Positions 34,388-44,902 are shown, counted from the stretch's first letter. The stretch: 64,000 bases of DNA from Fallopia convolvulus (GCA_964016875.1 OZ024724.1:6434501-6498500), one strand, 5' to 3'. Notes: a model not told the origin generated them from the sequence alone. Numbers and translations: made by a program.

Positions 34388-35001
34388 GCTCTAATACCAC
34401 TGATGTGACCCTTGCTTGGCAAGGGGAGGATCTAGGTTCGAAACGTCCAAATCTTCTCCGACAAGGGTAACCAGATAAATGCGAGACCACAAAAGTGGAC
34501 TCGTGACCTCTAGTGCTCGTCGGAACAAGGGTGGGGCGAGGGAAAGGATTAGAACGTCGGTCAAAGGACACGACAAAGTAACGGGGTGACGTCGGGCCAA
34601 AACTAGGAGGATTCCCGACTCAACTATAATCTTGGCTAATTCATTATGACGTGATTAATAAAAGGGGGCGTGGTTCCTTTATATAGAGGAGGCCACACAA
34701 AACCCTAGAAGCTAGTTGGGAGTGGATTAGGGTTAGCAACATGCTAGGCCCAACATCCAAGCCCAAAATACTACTAATAGCAACGTACTAAAAAATAGAA
34801 ACTATCTAGAAAGGGAAATAACAAGGCTAGCCCATCCTATAAGAATGGAACACACGCCTGAAATGGAAATGACGGAAATAAATGACGGAAATATAAATAA
34901 TAACATAATATGAGACTAAGTCCTAAGCCAAGGGGGTCTCCAAGGTCTAGGTCGTCTCGGGTCCGTCGGAGCTGGGTCCGAGCTAGGGCAGAGTCGCATC
35001 A
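34388..35001 (-). repeat. 5' LTR and primer binding site of element D
   Basis: LTR 34401-35001. One base after it, in minus sense, TGGTATTAGAGC (34399-34388) matches the initiator tRNA-Met site TGGTATCAGAGC with one mismatch. Confidence 0.85.
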
Positions 35002-35006
35002 AGCTT

Positions 35007-35928
35007 GGTGTGCACCTTTTAGATTTCGGCATTCTCATACGCCCCTAGGCTCAACTCCTCTAGTTCTTGCAATTCCATGAATCGTTTTGCACCGGCCTTG
35101 TCGAGATCCATATTAAGCTCCTTGAGAGCCCATAAAGCTTTATGCTCCAACTCGACTGGAAAATTGCACGCCTTGCCATAAACTAGGTTGTATGGAGTGG
35201 TGCGTAGGGGTGTTTTGTATGCCGTTCTATAAGCCACAGAGCGTCATCGAGCTTGGATGACCAATCCTTCCTAGAGCGGGAAACTGTCTTCTCTAGAATG
35301 CTCTTGATTTGCCGGTGTGAAACTTCCACTTGGCCGCTAGTTTGGGGATGGTATGGTGTTGCCACCCGATGTGATACCCCATACGCCAAGAGAGCTTCAA
35401 AGCTTCTCTCTATGAAGTGTGAACCACCATCACTAATGAGAACATGTGGTACTCCAAACCTGGGAAAAATGTTAGTCTTAATAAACTTGGCCACAGTTTT
35501 GGCGTCATTGGTTCTTGTAGCAACGACTTCTACCCACTTGGAGACATAATCAACCGCGACAAGGATATACTTATAGGGGCCCGATGAAGGGAAGGTCCCA
35601 TAAAGTCTATGCCCCAAACGTTGAAAAGCTCAACCTCTAGGATTCCTGTTAGTGGGTTCTCATGTCTCCAAGTGATGTTTCCAGAGTGTTGGCATTCATC
35701 ACATGAAGTCACATAATCTTGTACATCCCTGAAAATGGTTGGCCAATAGAGACCACTTTGAAGAATCTTCGTCGTGGTTTTGAAACCTTTTGCATGGCCA
35801 CAGATTGGGAGAGTGTGACATTGACGGATTACGCTCTCTATCTCTTCTTCTGGAATACAGCGCCTAAAGAGTTGGTCGCTTCCTTTTTTTAAACAAGTAA
35901 GGATCATCCCAATAGTACTGTTTGACAT
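35007..35928 (-). pseudogene. Integrase N-terminal and catalytic domains of element B
   Basis: A zinc-binding region with CGHAKGFKTTTKILQSGLYW and CDECQHSGNIT, then the catalytic core: AVDYVSKWVE (first D), LISDGGSHF (second D) and GQVEVSHRQIK (E). The terminal part AYRTAYKTPLRTTPYNLVYG and PVELEHKALWALKELN is typical of Athila integrases. Frame shifts near 35600 and 35220 and a TAG near 35020 break it. The enzyme would insert element DNA into the chromosome. Confidence 0.85.
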
Positions 35929-36114
35929 GTAAAAACTTCTTCTTCTTTTGTGGGATCAGGCCTTCGGGAATTACGCCTCCTACAAGGTAGTTAGCAAAAT
36001 CCGCAAACCAAGGGGTTTTTGACCCTCTTATAGCATGAATTGAATGAAGAGAAGTAGAAGGAAAAGATGATGAAGGATATGAATTGGAATTTAGGTTAGA
36101 AAACGTACCTGGGG

Positions 36115-36330
36115 GGTTGTTATCGACCCTTCAAAGGTCGATATCGACCCTTTGACTTCCTCAATCTCCTTGGTAACGACTTTTCTGAGCTCGGTATCGA
36201 GCTGTCCTGCCTCGGTATCGATCTGTTCTGCCTTGGTACCGATGTGCCCAGAGTTCTCCAGCTTCTTTGATTAAGAATCGATACCGACCCTTGTAGGGTC
36301 GGTAACGAGCCTTTGGCAGATTTTGACCTC
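36115..36330 (-). other. RNase H-integrase linker with palindromic motifs
   Basis: Eight or so TCGNTANCGA-type motifs crowd into about 200 bp, encoding repeated IDTE, LDTE and TDPTRV peptides between two enzyme domains. Confidence 0.7.
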
Positions 36331-36960
36331 CTTTAGCATGAGGTGCTCATCCGGTCTGGAGTCGTTGATTGGTACAACATTGTTGGAATCCGTGATGTGT
36401 TCAACTGGCAGCCTAGATAGGTGATCCAACACCAAGTTTTCTGCTCCTTTCTTGTCCTAGATTTCATGGTCAAATTCCTGCAACAAGAGAATCTAACGAA
36501 GTAGTCTAGGTTTGGCATGCTTCTTAGCCATTAGATATCTTACAACTTCATGATCAGTGTAAACAATCACTTTGGAACCAACCAAATAAGAGCGGAATTT
36601 TTCAAATACAAATACCACGGCAAGGAATTCCTTCTCCGTCGTGGTATACTTACTCTGCGCCTCATCAAGCGTCTTTCTTGCATACTATATGGCGTGGAAC
36701 TTCTTATCCTTCCGCTAACCTAGTACTGCACCAACAACATAATCGTTGGCATCGCACATGATTTCGAATGGCAGTGTCCAATCCGGGTACTGTATGATAG
36801 GAGCAGAGACAAGTGCTTCTCTCAACCTGTGAAAAGCCTCAAGACATCCTGTAGACAGCTCAAACACTACATCTTTCATTAGTAGGTTAGTCAAAGGTTT
36901 AGCTATCTTAGAAAAATCCTGAATAAAACGTCTATAGAAGCCAGCATGTCCTAAGAAACT
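36330..36960 (-). pseudogene. RNase H domain of element B
   Basis: The translated minus strand gives FEIMCDANDYVVGAVLG, KFHAI-YARKTLDEAQSKYT, TTEKEFLAVVFVFEKFRSYL, VIVYTDHEVVRYLMAKKHAK and PRLLRWILLLQEFDHEI. These hold the catalytic D, E and D blocks of gypsy RNase H, which removes template RNA during reverse transcription. Several TAG/TAA codons interrupt it. Confidence 0.8.
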
Positions 36961-38070
36961 CCTAACGTCTTTTATAGAAGAGGGGGGGGTAGTTTTTCAT
37001 TAAGCTCAATTTTGGCTTTGTCTACTTCAATCCCTCTGTTAGAGACGAGGTGTCCTAGCAATATCCCCTCTTGGACCATAAAATGGCATTTTTCCCAATT
37101 TAGAACAAGGTTGGTTTCGTCACATCTTTAAGCACACGAGTAAGATTAGCAAGACAAACATCAAATGAAGAACCATAAACAGAAAAATCATCCATAAAAA
37201 CTTCTAGTATGTCCTCTATCATGTCAGAGAAGATAGCCATCATGCATCTTTGAAAAGTTGCAAGGGCATTGCATAGCCCAAATCGCATTCTTCTATATGC
37301 AAAGGTCCCATAGGGACAAGTAAAAGTTGTTTTCTCCTGATCATTAGGATGAATGAGAATCTACCAAAAACCGCTATAGCCATCTAAATAACAAAAGTAA
37401 TCATGATGGGCTAAGCGTTCTAAAACTTGATCAATGAAAGGATTTGGAAAATGATCTTTTCTTGTAGCACTATTTAGCTTCCTATAATCGATACACATTC
37501 TCCAACTAGTTGCGGTCCTAGTGGGAATTAATTCACCTTTTTCATTCTCTATAACAGTCATCCCCCTTTATTGGGGACTACATGGACTGGACTCACCCAT
37601 TGGTTGTCCGATATAGGAAAAATTATCCCGACATCAAGTAGTTTTAAGATTTCCTTTTTCACCACATCTTTCATGTTAGGATTTAATCTACGTTGATGCT
37701 CGATTGTGGGTTTGTGATTATCCTCCATGTAGATCCTATGCATGCATAATGAAGGAGATATGCAAGTTATGTCATCCAAAGAGTAGCCAATGGCTTTTCT
37801 ATGGGTCCTAAGAATAGAAATTAGCTTATCTACCTCCTCATCTTTTAATTTGGCATTGATGATGACGGAGACAGTAGAGTTAGGACCGAGAAATTCATAC
37901 CTGAGGGAGTCTAGAAGGGGCTTGAGCATTGGAGTAGGCTCAGCCGGTTCTTCATAATCTGTCTTTAGAACTTCCTCAAGGTAATCAATCGCCGCAAGCT
38001 CTCCATCTTCTATCACAAGGGTCGGTATCGACCTAGAGGGGGTCGATATTGACTCGATTTTTCCTGCCAA
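36961..38070 (-). pseudogene. Reverse transcriptase of element B
   Basis: LLDVGIIFPISDNQWVSPVH and VVPNKGG, then, after a stop/frame change near 37560, WRMCIDYRKLNSATRKDHFP, PFIDQVLERLAHHDYFCYLD and RRMRFGLCNALATFQRCMMA, with the catalytic block EVFMDDFSVYGSSFD at about 37205-37165. FMDDFSV is characteristic of Athila. The frame breaks again near 37350 and 37100. A G-run near 36985 adds a further shift. Confidence 0.9.
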
Positions 38071-38770
38071 TAGCCTCGGTACCGAGTTAGAAGTGCCCGA
38101 TATCGATGCTGCAGAATTTTTTTGTTCATCTTTTCCTGCCAGAAGCTTCGTTACCGACCCTTCTAGGGTCGATATCGATGCTGCAGGATCAATCTCCGCC
38201 TACCTTTTGCTGGAGAATGCATCATAAGCCAACAACCTCTCGATTGGGTCCCCACATTCAATGAAGTCAGTGCGGGTGTAGAGCATTTTGACCTCATCTT
38301 CATTGGTCTCCTTCATGGTGGGGTTAAAACGGAATTCCACCACTTCATCTCCAATCTCAAAAGTTAGGCGTCCTCGCCTAACATCAATGATGGCTCCAGC
38401 TGTGGCTAGGAAGGGTCTCCCTAGAATGATAGGCACCACCGGATCCTCGGGCATTTCCATGACAATGAAATCATTTGGGACAAAGAATTTGCCCACCTGA
38501 ACGGGAAAATCATCCACTACCCCTGTAGGCTTGACACAGGATCCGTCCGCCATTTACAACTTCATATTGACAGGTTCCAATGGTCCCATGTTGGCTTTGG
38601 ACCAGATTGATAATGGAAGTAGACTTGCACTTGCTCCTAAATCACATAAAGCTTTAAACCGTTAAGCTCCAATACCAATAGTAATAGCAAACTTACCTAG
38701 GTCACCTAATTTTTCTGGGAGCTCTAAAGATCGAACCTCGTCAATCAGCTCGGACATAAACCTCTTCCTG
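38071..38770 (-). pseudogene. Aspartic protease region of element B
   Basis: In minus sense ALCDLGASASLLPLSIW (around 38655-38605) holds an intact DLGAS active site. A TAA (L-stop-MADG) follows, then FVPNDFIVMEMPEDP and PIILGRPFLATAGAIIDV (38553-38200 open). A linker with palindromic motifs (37990-38190) leads to the reverse transcriptase. Confidence 0.85.
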
Positions 38771-40637
38771 CTAAGAATCTTTCAAGAACTTTGTGTAAGC
38801 TGGCATTTCGCTTAGGGCCTCAGCGAATGGGATGGAAATATTTAAGCCCTGAAGGATTTTAACAAAACGCCTAAACCTCCCTTCTGTTGAATCCTTAGAT
38901 TTCATAGAAGGAAAGGGAAGAGTATTCACCGGTCTCGGAACCAAAACAGGTTCGAGTGGTGCTTTAGAAAGGTTGGTATCGAGCCTTGTGGGGTCGGTAT
39001 CGAGCCTTGGACTAAAAGAGTGGTCTAGAGGTGAAGACTTACCTGAGTTGGGGTCGGTAACGACCTGCTGGGGTTTGGTATCGACCCTTGTGGGGTTGGT
39101 ATCGACCCTATTAGGGTCGTCATCCTCGTTACCGGTCATTTTTTCCTTGGCCTTAGCAAAGTCTGGTAGTTTTTTTCCGTTTCGGATGTGGATTGCTGCA
39201 ATTTGGCCTCTCGGGTTCTCCTCGAGGCAGCCCGGTAATTGCCCTTGAGGTCTTGGAATTTGTGCAACAAGGTTGCCCAGTTGGGAGTCATTGCTCTTCT
39301 TCCATGTTTCTAGACCATTCAACCGATTGTTAAGGTTGGAGTGGACTCCATCAATCTTTCTATGGATGCCCTCTTGTAGCCCTTGTACCCATGAAGGTAA
39401 TTCTTGATATCTTGGTGGTCTGTAAGGAGGAGCCTTCCTTTCATGTGGTGGAGGTGCTTGATTTTGACTTTGATTGTAACCTCCCCAGCTGGGATAATTG
39501 TTTGGCTTATCATAATGGTTAGGTGGGTTTCTGTATTGCCCTCTCATATAATTCATTTCAGCATATGTCTCAGCGGCTCTAACCTGCTCAATATTAGTGC
39601 AGGCAGAAGCACTATAGGCTTGATACCCACATTCTTGACAAGGTTGAGAGGTTTTCAGAAAACTTACTTGTTTCTTTAGACGATTGATATGATTTTTTTA
39701 AGAATTGATGTTTAACATCAGTATCAACTTCGTCTTTGTTGGGCACATAGAGCCGTTTTTGAGGCTGGGGCTACTGCTGGGTCCCTTACATATCATCATA
39801 ATTGGTCAATTTATCCAACAACTCCCATGCAGCTTTAGGCTCCATCATTGTAAAACCGCAAGCAGTATGCAAGTTGATGCAGTTCTTCCTCTCAGCATTT
39901 ATACCTTGAAAGAATATCTCTTGCAGGACGTATTACGGTTGTCCATGGGTGGGGCATTGCCTCCGCATCTCTTTGAATCGCTCCCATGTCTGCACGAATG
40001 TCGCGTTAGGCAGCTGGTGGTAAGAGGTGATTCGCTTTCTTAACTCCGTAGTTTTGGCAGGAGGGAAGAACTTAGTCAAGGTTCTACACATCCTTATCGA
40101 CCTAGGAGGTAAGCTTTCTAGCCATCTCAGGGCCTTACCTGCAAGAGACCATTTAAACGCTTTTAGTTGGACATATTCGAGAGAAACACCATCAGCAGCA
40201 ATGGTGTCACATAAATCAACAAAATTACGAATGTGCTCCATAGGACACTCAGTTAGTTTTTCCTCAAATTGAGCCCTCTTAATTAAAGATATAAACTGAG
40301 ATTTAATTTCAAAAGCCCTTTCTATCTCAGGAAGCACAATTGCTGATTCTGGCACCCTTAGTTTCAGGTGCATATATTGTTTGGCATTCCTTGGGATAAC
40401 TTTCAATTGTTCTTGTAAACGATTATTGTTTAATCGTTCACTCTCAGCGGCAGCAGTAGCAACGTCTCGATCAGCTTGTAACGCCTCCATCTGCCTACGG
40501 AGGGCGTTCATCTGCTCAACCATCTCTTCAGGTGTAGCCATTGTACGGTTTTCTCGTCTTCTGCGATGAAGGACACGTTCAGGCTCAAAATAATAATCAG
40601 TTTGATCCAATTCAAGTCGGTGTCTTCCTACTTGCAT
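38771..40637 (-). pseudogene. gag: gag of element B
   Basis: Begins MQVGRHRLELDQTDYYFEPE. Coiled coil EEMVEQMNALRRQMEALQAD, capsid-like domain (KWSLAGKALRWLESLPP, TKFFPPAKTTELRKRITSYH, TFVQTWERFKEMRRQCP), a stop at 39933-39935, then frame-shifted remnants of YVLQEIFFQGINAE. The zinc knuckle near 39640-39600 reads CQECGYQAYSASAC, with His changed to Tyr. The C-terminal part (39556-38771) ends in a linker with TDPTRVDTKP repeats and NTLPFPSMKS. About 24 bp present in A and C are missing near 40075. Confidence 0.85.
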
Positions 40638-40731
40638 AAGATGAGAAAACAGACAAAAAGAAACAAATTAGAAATAAAAACGGGGTGAGGCTATTCCCAA
40701 CCCACAAGTAATCAAACATAGCACAGTTGCC

Positions 40732-40749
40732 TCCCCGACAACGACGCCA
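40732..40749 (-). other. Degenerate primer binding site of element B
   Basis: In minus sense TGGCGTCGTTGTCGGGGA, two C-to-T changes from the perfect tRNA-Asp site of C and E. This fits deamination of methylated cytosine. Confidence 0.8.
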
Positions 40750-40752
40750 ATT

Positions 40753-42120
40753 TGTTGAAAGGGTTTCCCGACAACAAATAAATTTGTAGTCAAGACCCCG
40801 CTGTGTATAGGGAGGTCAGGATCGTCCATAGGAAGCAAGGTTATGTTTGATTACTAAACTAAAAAGAAAAAGAGAAGGCAAAACAAAGCAAAGAACTAAG
40901 AAAACAACTAAATTAATGCACTAGAAGGGGTCGATATCGACCTTGTCAAGGTCGGTATCGAGGTATGAATGCAGCAGAAAAACTAAGTAAACATCATGAA
41001 GAAAGGAAAAAATTGCAGGGTCGATATCGAGGCAACCAGATATTGAACTTGACTCAAAAATAAGGAAAAACTCTAGGATAGGGGTTCACCACAATACAAT
41101 CATGCAATATTCAATAACATAAATCATAAATATCATGCCTTTAACAAGAAGTTATCAACTTTTATTGAATTAATCAAGCAAATCAATCAATTTTCAGAAA
41201 TCAATTCACTAAATCGACTTGCTTTGATCTAAAGTTCTCAACTTTCGTCTCAAACTTTATCTCGTATTCAAATTCACAACTTTTTCTTTCAATCAAGTTA
41301 AGAACATGAAATACTTCAACTTTTGTCAACGCTTTTTTACAAACAAGTAGAAAAATAGATAAAAGGCATTCAATTCATTCATCACATCGCCATTCATGCA
41401 CAATCATGTTGGGTCTCCAACCTCAATCCCTAGAAAAGAAGACTACTCACTCATAATTGGAGAAAAACAAGCAAAACAATTGAAAGAGAATATAATTGAA
41501 TTAAAACTAAAGGCTTACTTGAGCTAAAACTTCAAACTTGTCTTAGAACACAAGAAATTCTCCCACAATCTTCTTTCTTGTGCTCCAAGCAATCCAAACT
41601 CTCAAAATAATGTGAAAATCCAAAACCCTAGGAGCGTCTCTCAATTCTAATGTGTGATCTCCCCTTAGATTGAGTCTAAACAAGGGTATTTATATATACT
41701 AGAATATCGCTCTTAAAAAGTTTCCATATAAACAAAACCTACTAAAGATAAAAGATTGTGGAATAAAAGCAATTAATAATAATTTGACTAGGTCGGCTGG
41801 GCTGAAAAGGGTCGATATCGAGGCTGGTTTGCACTTGATTTCTCACTTTTCTTCCTTCTTCCTTTCGATTTTGCGGGGGTTTCTCCCATAGTTTCCTTCC
41901 TTCCTTCTTCCTAGCTTGATCCTCTCTTCTAATGTCCTGTGAATGCATCCAAATCTGCCTCAAAACCTACACAAAAACACACAAAAAGCGTAGTTTCCAT
42001 ACTTTTCACAAAATATTCAAACTAAACTAGAAAGACACAAAACACTCACAAAAACACAACTAAACTAGAATAAAAGACCTAGAAAAACATACTAAAACTA
42101 TGCTAAAAACATGGACATCA
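40753..42120 (-). repeat. 5' LTR of element B (1368 bp)
   Basis: TGTTGAAAGGG to GGACATCA on the plus strand, followed by the ATAAA duplication. A TATA-like TATATAAATACCC (minus) lies at about 41698-41686. It lacks one of two palindromic motifs near 41015 and 41815 that the LTR at 18122 has. Confidence 0.85.
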
Positions 42121-42130
42121 ATAAACCCTA

Positions 42131-42650
42131 AAGGAACCCGAGAGAGAATCAGGATGGAACGAAGGACTCTCTTCACCACCGACATGTCTTCTCTGCCTCC
42201 TCAAAGTTTGTCTGCAAATTCGTCTCCAAATTAAAAGGAACCCGAGAGAGACAATCAGGATGGAATGATATACTCGGGGAGAAAGAATTTGGAGTCTTCA
42301 CCGCCAGCTTGTCTTCTCAACCTCGTCAAAGCCTACAAATTCGTCTCAAATTGATCGGTTTGAGCTTTCCTTCTCAATTGAATTTTGTTTCCTAATGTCT
42401 TTAGGTCAACCGTAGTTCTTATTTCTCAGTTGAGAAATATCCAAATTTTCAAAGGTCTAAGTTCATTCAACTGATAAACACAACTGTTGAAAGGAACCAA
42501 GAGAGAGAATCATGATGGAACGACGGTCTCGGGAGAAAGAATCCGGATTCTTCATCGTCGGCATATCATCCCCACCTCGCCGAAGTCTACAAATTCGTCT
42601 CCCAATTTAGGGAAGGAACCCGAGAGAGAACCAGGATGGAACGACGGACT
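42131..42650. repeat. Four copies of a GA-rich repeat inside the CACTA
   Basis: Copies start at 42131, 42235, 42491 and 42613, each with AAGGAACCCGAGAGAGAATC followed by 'aggatggaacga' or close variants; spacing is unequal. The first lies directly beside the gypsy insertion site. The segment before the third copy (TTCATTCAACTGATAAAC) repeats the sequence that was split by the insertion (10906-10921 joined to 42126). Confidence 0.75.
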
Positions 42651-42652
42651 CG

Positions 42653-42794
42653 AAATTGTACGAAAAATACGTGTCCGGAGTCCCACCCTCTTGTGAAGAA
42701 GCTTGAAGGTAATGGCTTGATATCTCTCAAGGGAGAGCTTTGGGCTCACCGTTGGAAGATCACTTCTCCCATATTCCACATGGAATATCTCAAG
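42653..42794 (+). pseudogene. Captured cytochrome P450 exon fragment (CYP734A/CYP72-clan-like)
   Basis: The plus strand reads KLYEKY, then a 7-nt frame break, then ESHPLVKKLEGNGLISLKGE and LWAHRWKITSPIFHMEYLK, ending at a splice donor CAAG|GTAAGT (42791-42800). This matches the helix C region of CYP734A/CYP72-clan P450s, which usually read HPLVKKLEGDGLLSLKGEKW and AHHRKIISPTFHMENLK; the WxxxR motif is WAHRW here. An intron-like stretch with acceptor TTGCTATTGCAG (about 42965) follows, but the next segment (YEMHDLHVTETLP) is not P450. It is one exon captured inside the CACTA, not a functional gene. Confidence 0.75.
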
Positions 42795-44359
42795 GTAAGT
42801 CTACATATATCTCTTGTCTGCCTACACTACTAGCTAATAATTCACATACATCTTAATATGGATAAAACACTAAGCAACATCAAGTCCTTCATCAGTTTTC
42901 ATACTCTTTATCAACTCCATCTGAATACTAAACTGTGTTTGTTGTTTGTTTTTGTTGCTATTGCAGGTATGAAATGCATGATTTGCATGTGACTGAAACT
43001 CTGCCTCAGATGGTTGCACTCTCTGAGACATATATGCAGATATATGAGCAGCAACAGTAGAAGTCAAAGTAAGTATGAAGACTTGATTGAAAGCTTCACT
43101 TTTCTACCTTCATTAGGCAACTTAGAATCGTGTATGCAGCGGTGAGTAGATGACCTGATTTTTGATTTAGAAAGACTGATGATTTGTACTTGGGCTTGAA
43201 GTTGTGCATTATACTTTTTGGATCTCTACTTATTTGGTTTGTGAATGTTTAATGTATTGTTAAGATCTAAGTGTGGGTTTTTCTATGGTTGAGATTCGCT
43301 CCTCTTATCCTACTTCTAGTAGATTCTATTATTGGAGTGCTAGGCTTGCTGGTGTAAATGTGGTTGAATGATTTACCTTGAATTTGTATTTGTCCATGGT
43401 TTGCTGGTTATGCTATATATTATAGTTTGTTTCATTGCCACCAGAAGATGCTTCCAAAACCAAGCAATAAAAAAAGGTCATCAAATTTAACTTTCTCTCT
43501 TTAACTTACCTTTGACTTGTTGGGTATTCATAAGTGTGGTTTAGAGGAATCAACATGAAACTGGTTACTTTGATTTAAACCTTTATCAATTTTCTATGTA
43601 TTCAGTTTGATGTAGCTCAATTAGGAAATGAAATAGAGTTTCAACATGTTTTTGTAAGATTTAGACTTGTTGTGTTGCTTCCTCTTCTTGCTGCTTTTAG
43701 CTCATGCCACTTTTGGCTTTTGAGAGCTTCATGGGAAGACATTTATCTTCATTATTTTGTGCCATTCTCTCTTCAGCAATAATTGTTCACTATGACATCT
43801 TTCCTTGAATAGGTTGCATTTTGTCTTACTGTTTCATTCATTATCTTTTGTGTTAGAGAATGCGCAAGAAAAAGGCATGGCAACTTTACACTTCCCCCTC
43901 AGACCAATTGAGATTTCTCAATACTTGTTCACTATGCATTTCTTGCCTTGCTTAAAGAGTAGCTTTTGTCTAAGATTAATGAAGTTGAAAATTGTGTTTG
44001 ATACAGGTAGGTTTTTAGACGCATGAACTGAAGCTGTGTGATTTTTGGCAGTGCAAAGAAGTTGGTATGTCAATTTCATTAACTTAACTTGTACACATGA
44101 AAGTTAAACTTCTTGCTGTAATTTTTAAAAAATTTCTCCTGTCATGTGAGCCCAACATATCATACATATGCTCAAGATATTATAGAGCTTGAGAGCTGAT
44201 TTTTGGGGCTACAAAGTACACACCTGTTATAGATATGTAGTATTTGGTCAGTCTGTTGCTCCACTTGTTAGGATTTTTTTGGTTTGTTGTAGGTTTTGAT
44301 TAGCATGTGTTTTTTGTGGGATGTTTCGAGCAATATGTATTATAGACTATGTAATTACA
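42795..44359. other. CACTA internal non-coding region
   Basis: AT-rich and intron-like, with several T-rich runs and possible splice signals (for example 'ttgcag' at 42961-42966, 'tttggcag' near 44046). No ORF with a recognisable domain and no transposase motif is seen. Confidence 0.5.
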
Positions 44360-44902
44360 TTACTTTGATAATGCAAATATGCAATATAATAATATAATAT
44401 GTTTTTAATTTTTTTTAAATGCCGATTTATAAAACCACAAAATTTGAAACAATATAGAGTCAATGCAAATGTCAAGGCTAAATGACCATGAATTTTCCCA
44501 CTAAATAAATTCATTGCAAATTTCAAGGCTAATGACCACAAATTAGGAGGGGATAATGAGTTCAAATTCGACTCGAATTTAGATACAAAATATATTTAGC
44601 AATGCATTCAAAGCCAACCATGAAATTCAATTCTGGCTAATATGGCTAAACGTGACTTTCGTGGCCAATAGTCACATATTTAGCAATGAACTAATTCGCA
44701 GCTATTATTTGCACCTATATAGCCACAAAACTAGAATTCTGTTGTTCTTTTCCAGAGTGATATTTAGCCTCGGTCGTTTTAGCCCCAAGGCACCTTTCGT
44801 AGGACAATTCGTTAGGAATTTTGTGGCTAACGTGATTTCGTGGTTATTTTTGTGGCTGAAGTCTTGGCTATTTCCTGGCTACATACGCGTTTTCCAGTAG
44901 TG
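44360..44902 (-). repeat. CACTA right subterminal region and terminal inverted repeat
   Basis: TIR at 44875-44902; its complement starts CACTACTGGAAAACGCGTAT. AGCCACRAA-type motifs and complements (for example TTTCGTGG, TTTGTGGC) recur through 44430-44874, mirroring the left end. CAT follows at 44903-44905. Confidence 0.75.

Larger units (their letters stand above)
32321..35001 (-). mobile_element. Small non-autonomous LTR element D
   Basis: 2.68 kb, flanked by AGCTT (32316-32320, 35002-35006), inserted in B's integrase. The LTRs are 587 bp (32321-32907) and 601 bp (34401-35001), starting TGATGTGACC and ending GTCGCATCA on the plus strand; the length difference is mainly a 13-14 bp indel near 34612-34625. 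In minus sense: 5' LTR, primer binding site TGGTATTAGAGC (34399-34388, initiator tRNA-Met type with one mismatch), a proline-rich ORF, polypurine tract AAGCGGGGGAGAA (32920-32908), 3' LTR. No pol is present. Confidence 0.9.
10922..42120 (-). mobile_element. Athila-type Ty3/gypsy element B with nested elements A, C and D
   Basis: The block starts TGTTGAAAGG (10922), ends GGACATCA (42120) and is flanked by ATAAA on both sides (10917-10921, 42121-42125). It thus descends from a single insertion into the CACTA. B reads on the minus strand: 5' LTR 42120-40753, degenerate primer binding site, gag, protease, reverse transcriptase with FMDDFSVYG, RNase H, integrase and a long 3' untranslated part. 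The 3' end is scrambled: a partial LTR at 10922-11587, plus-strand element A, then a complete minus-strand LTR (18122-19525). C sits in B's 3' untranslated region and D in its integrase. Many stops make B inactive. Confidence 0.8.
7729..44902. mobile_element. CACTA DNA transposon, interrupted by a 31-kb nested block
   Basis: The left end (7729) reads CACTGTTGGAAAACGCGT and the complement of the right end (44902) reads CACTACTGGAAAACGCGT. The 28-bp termini differ at 3 positions. Both are flanked by CAT (7726-7728 and 44903-44905), the 3-bp duplication expected for CACTA. AGCCACRAA-type motifs recur inside each end. Removing the gypsy block 10922-42120 and its duplication leaves about 6.0 kb. 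No transposase is recognisable, so the element is non-autonomous. It carries a minisatellite and a P450 exon fragment. Unity of the two ends is also supported by the repeat that spans the gypsy insertion site (compare 10910-10921 plus 42121 with 42465-42480). Confidence 0.75.

Noticed and set aside
42487..42833. A complete small gene around the P450-like segment
   Set aside because: The only P450 similarity is one exon's worth, preceded by transposon repeats and a 7-nt frame break; no other P450 motifs (I helix, ExxR, heme-binding Cys) occur nearby.
7729..44902. Two separate CACTA elements, each with one end lost
   Set aside because: Possible, but identical CAT flanks, opposite orientation of the ends and the repeat spanning the gypsy insertion site all favour one element.
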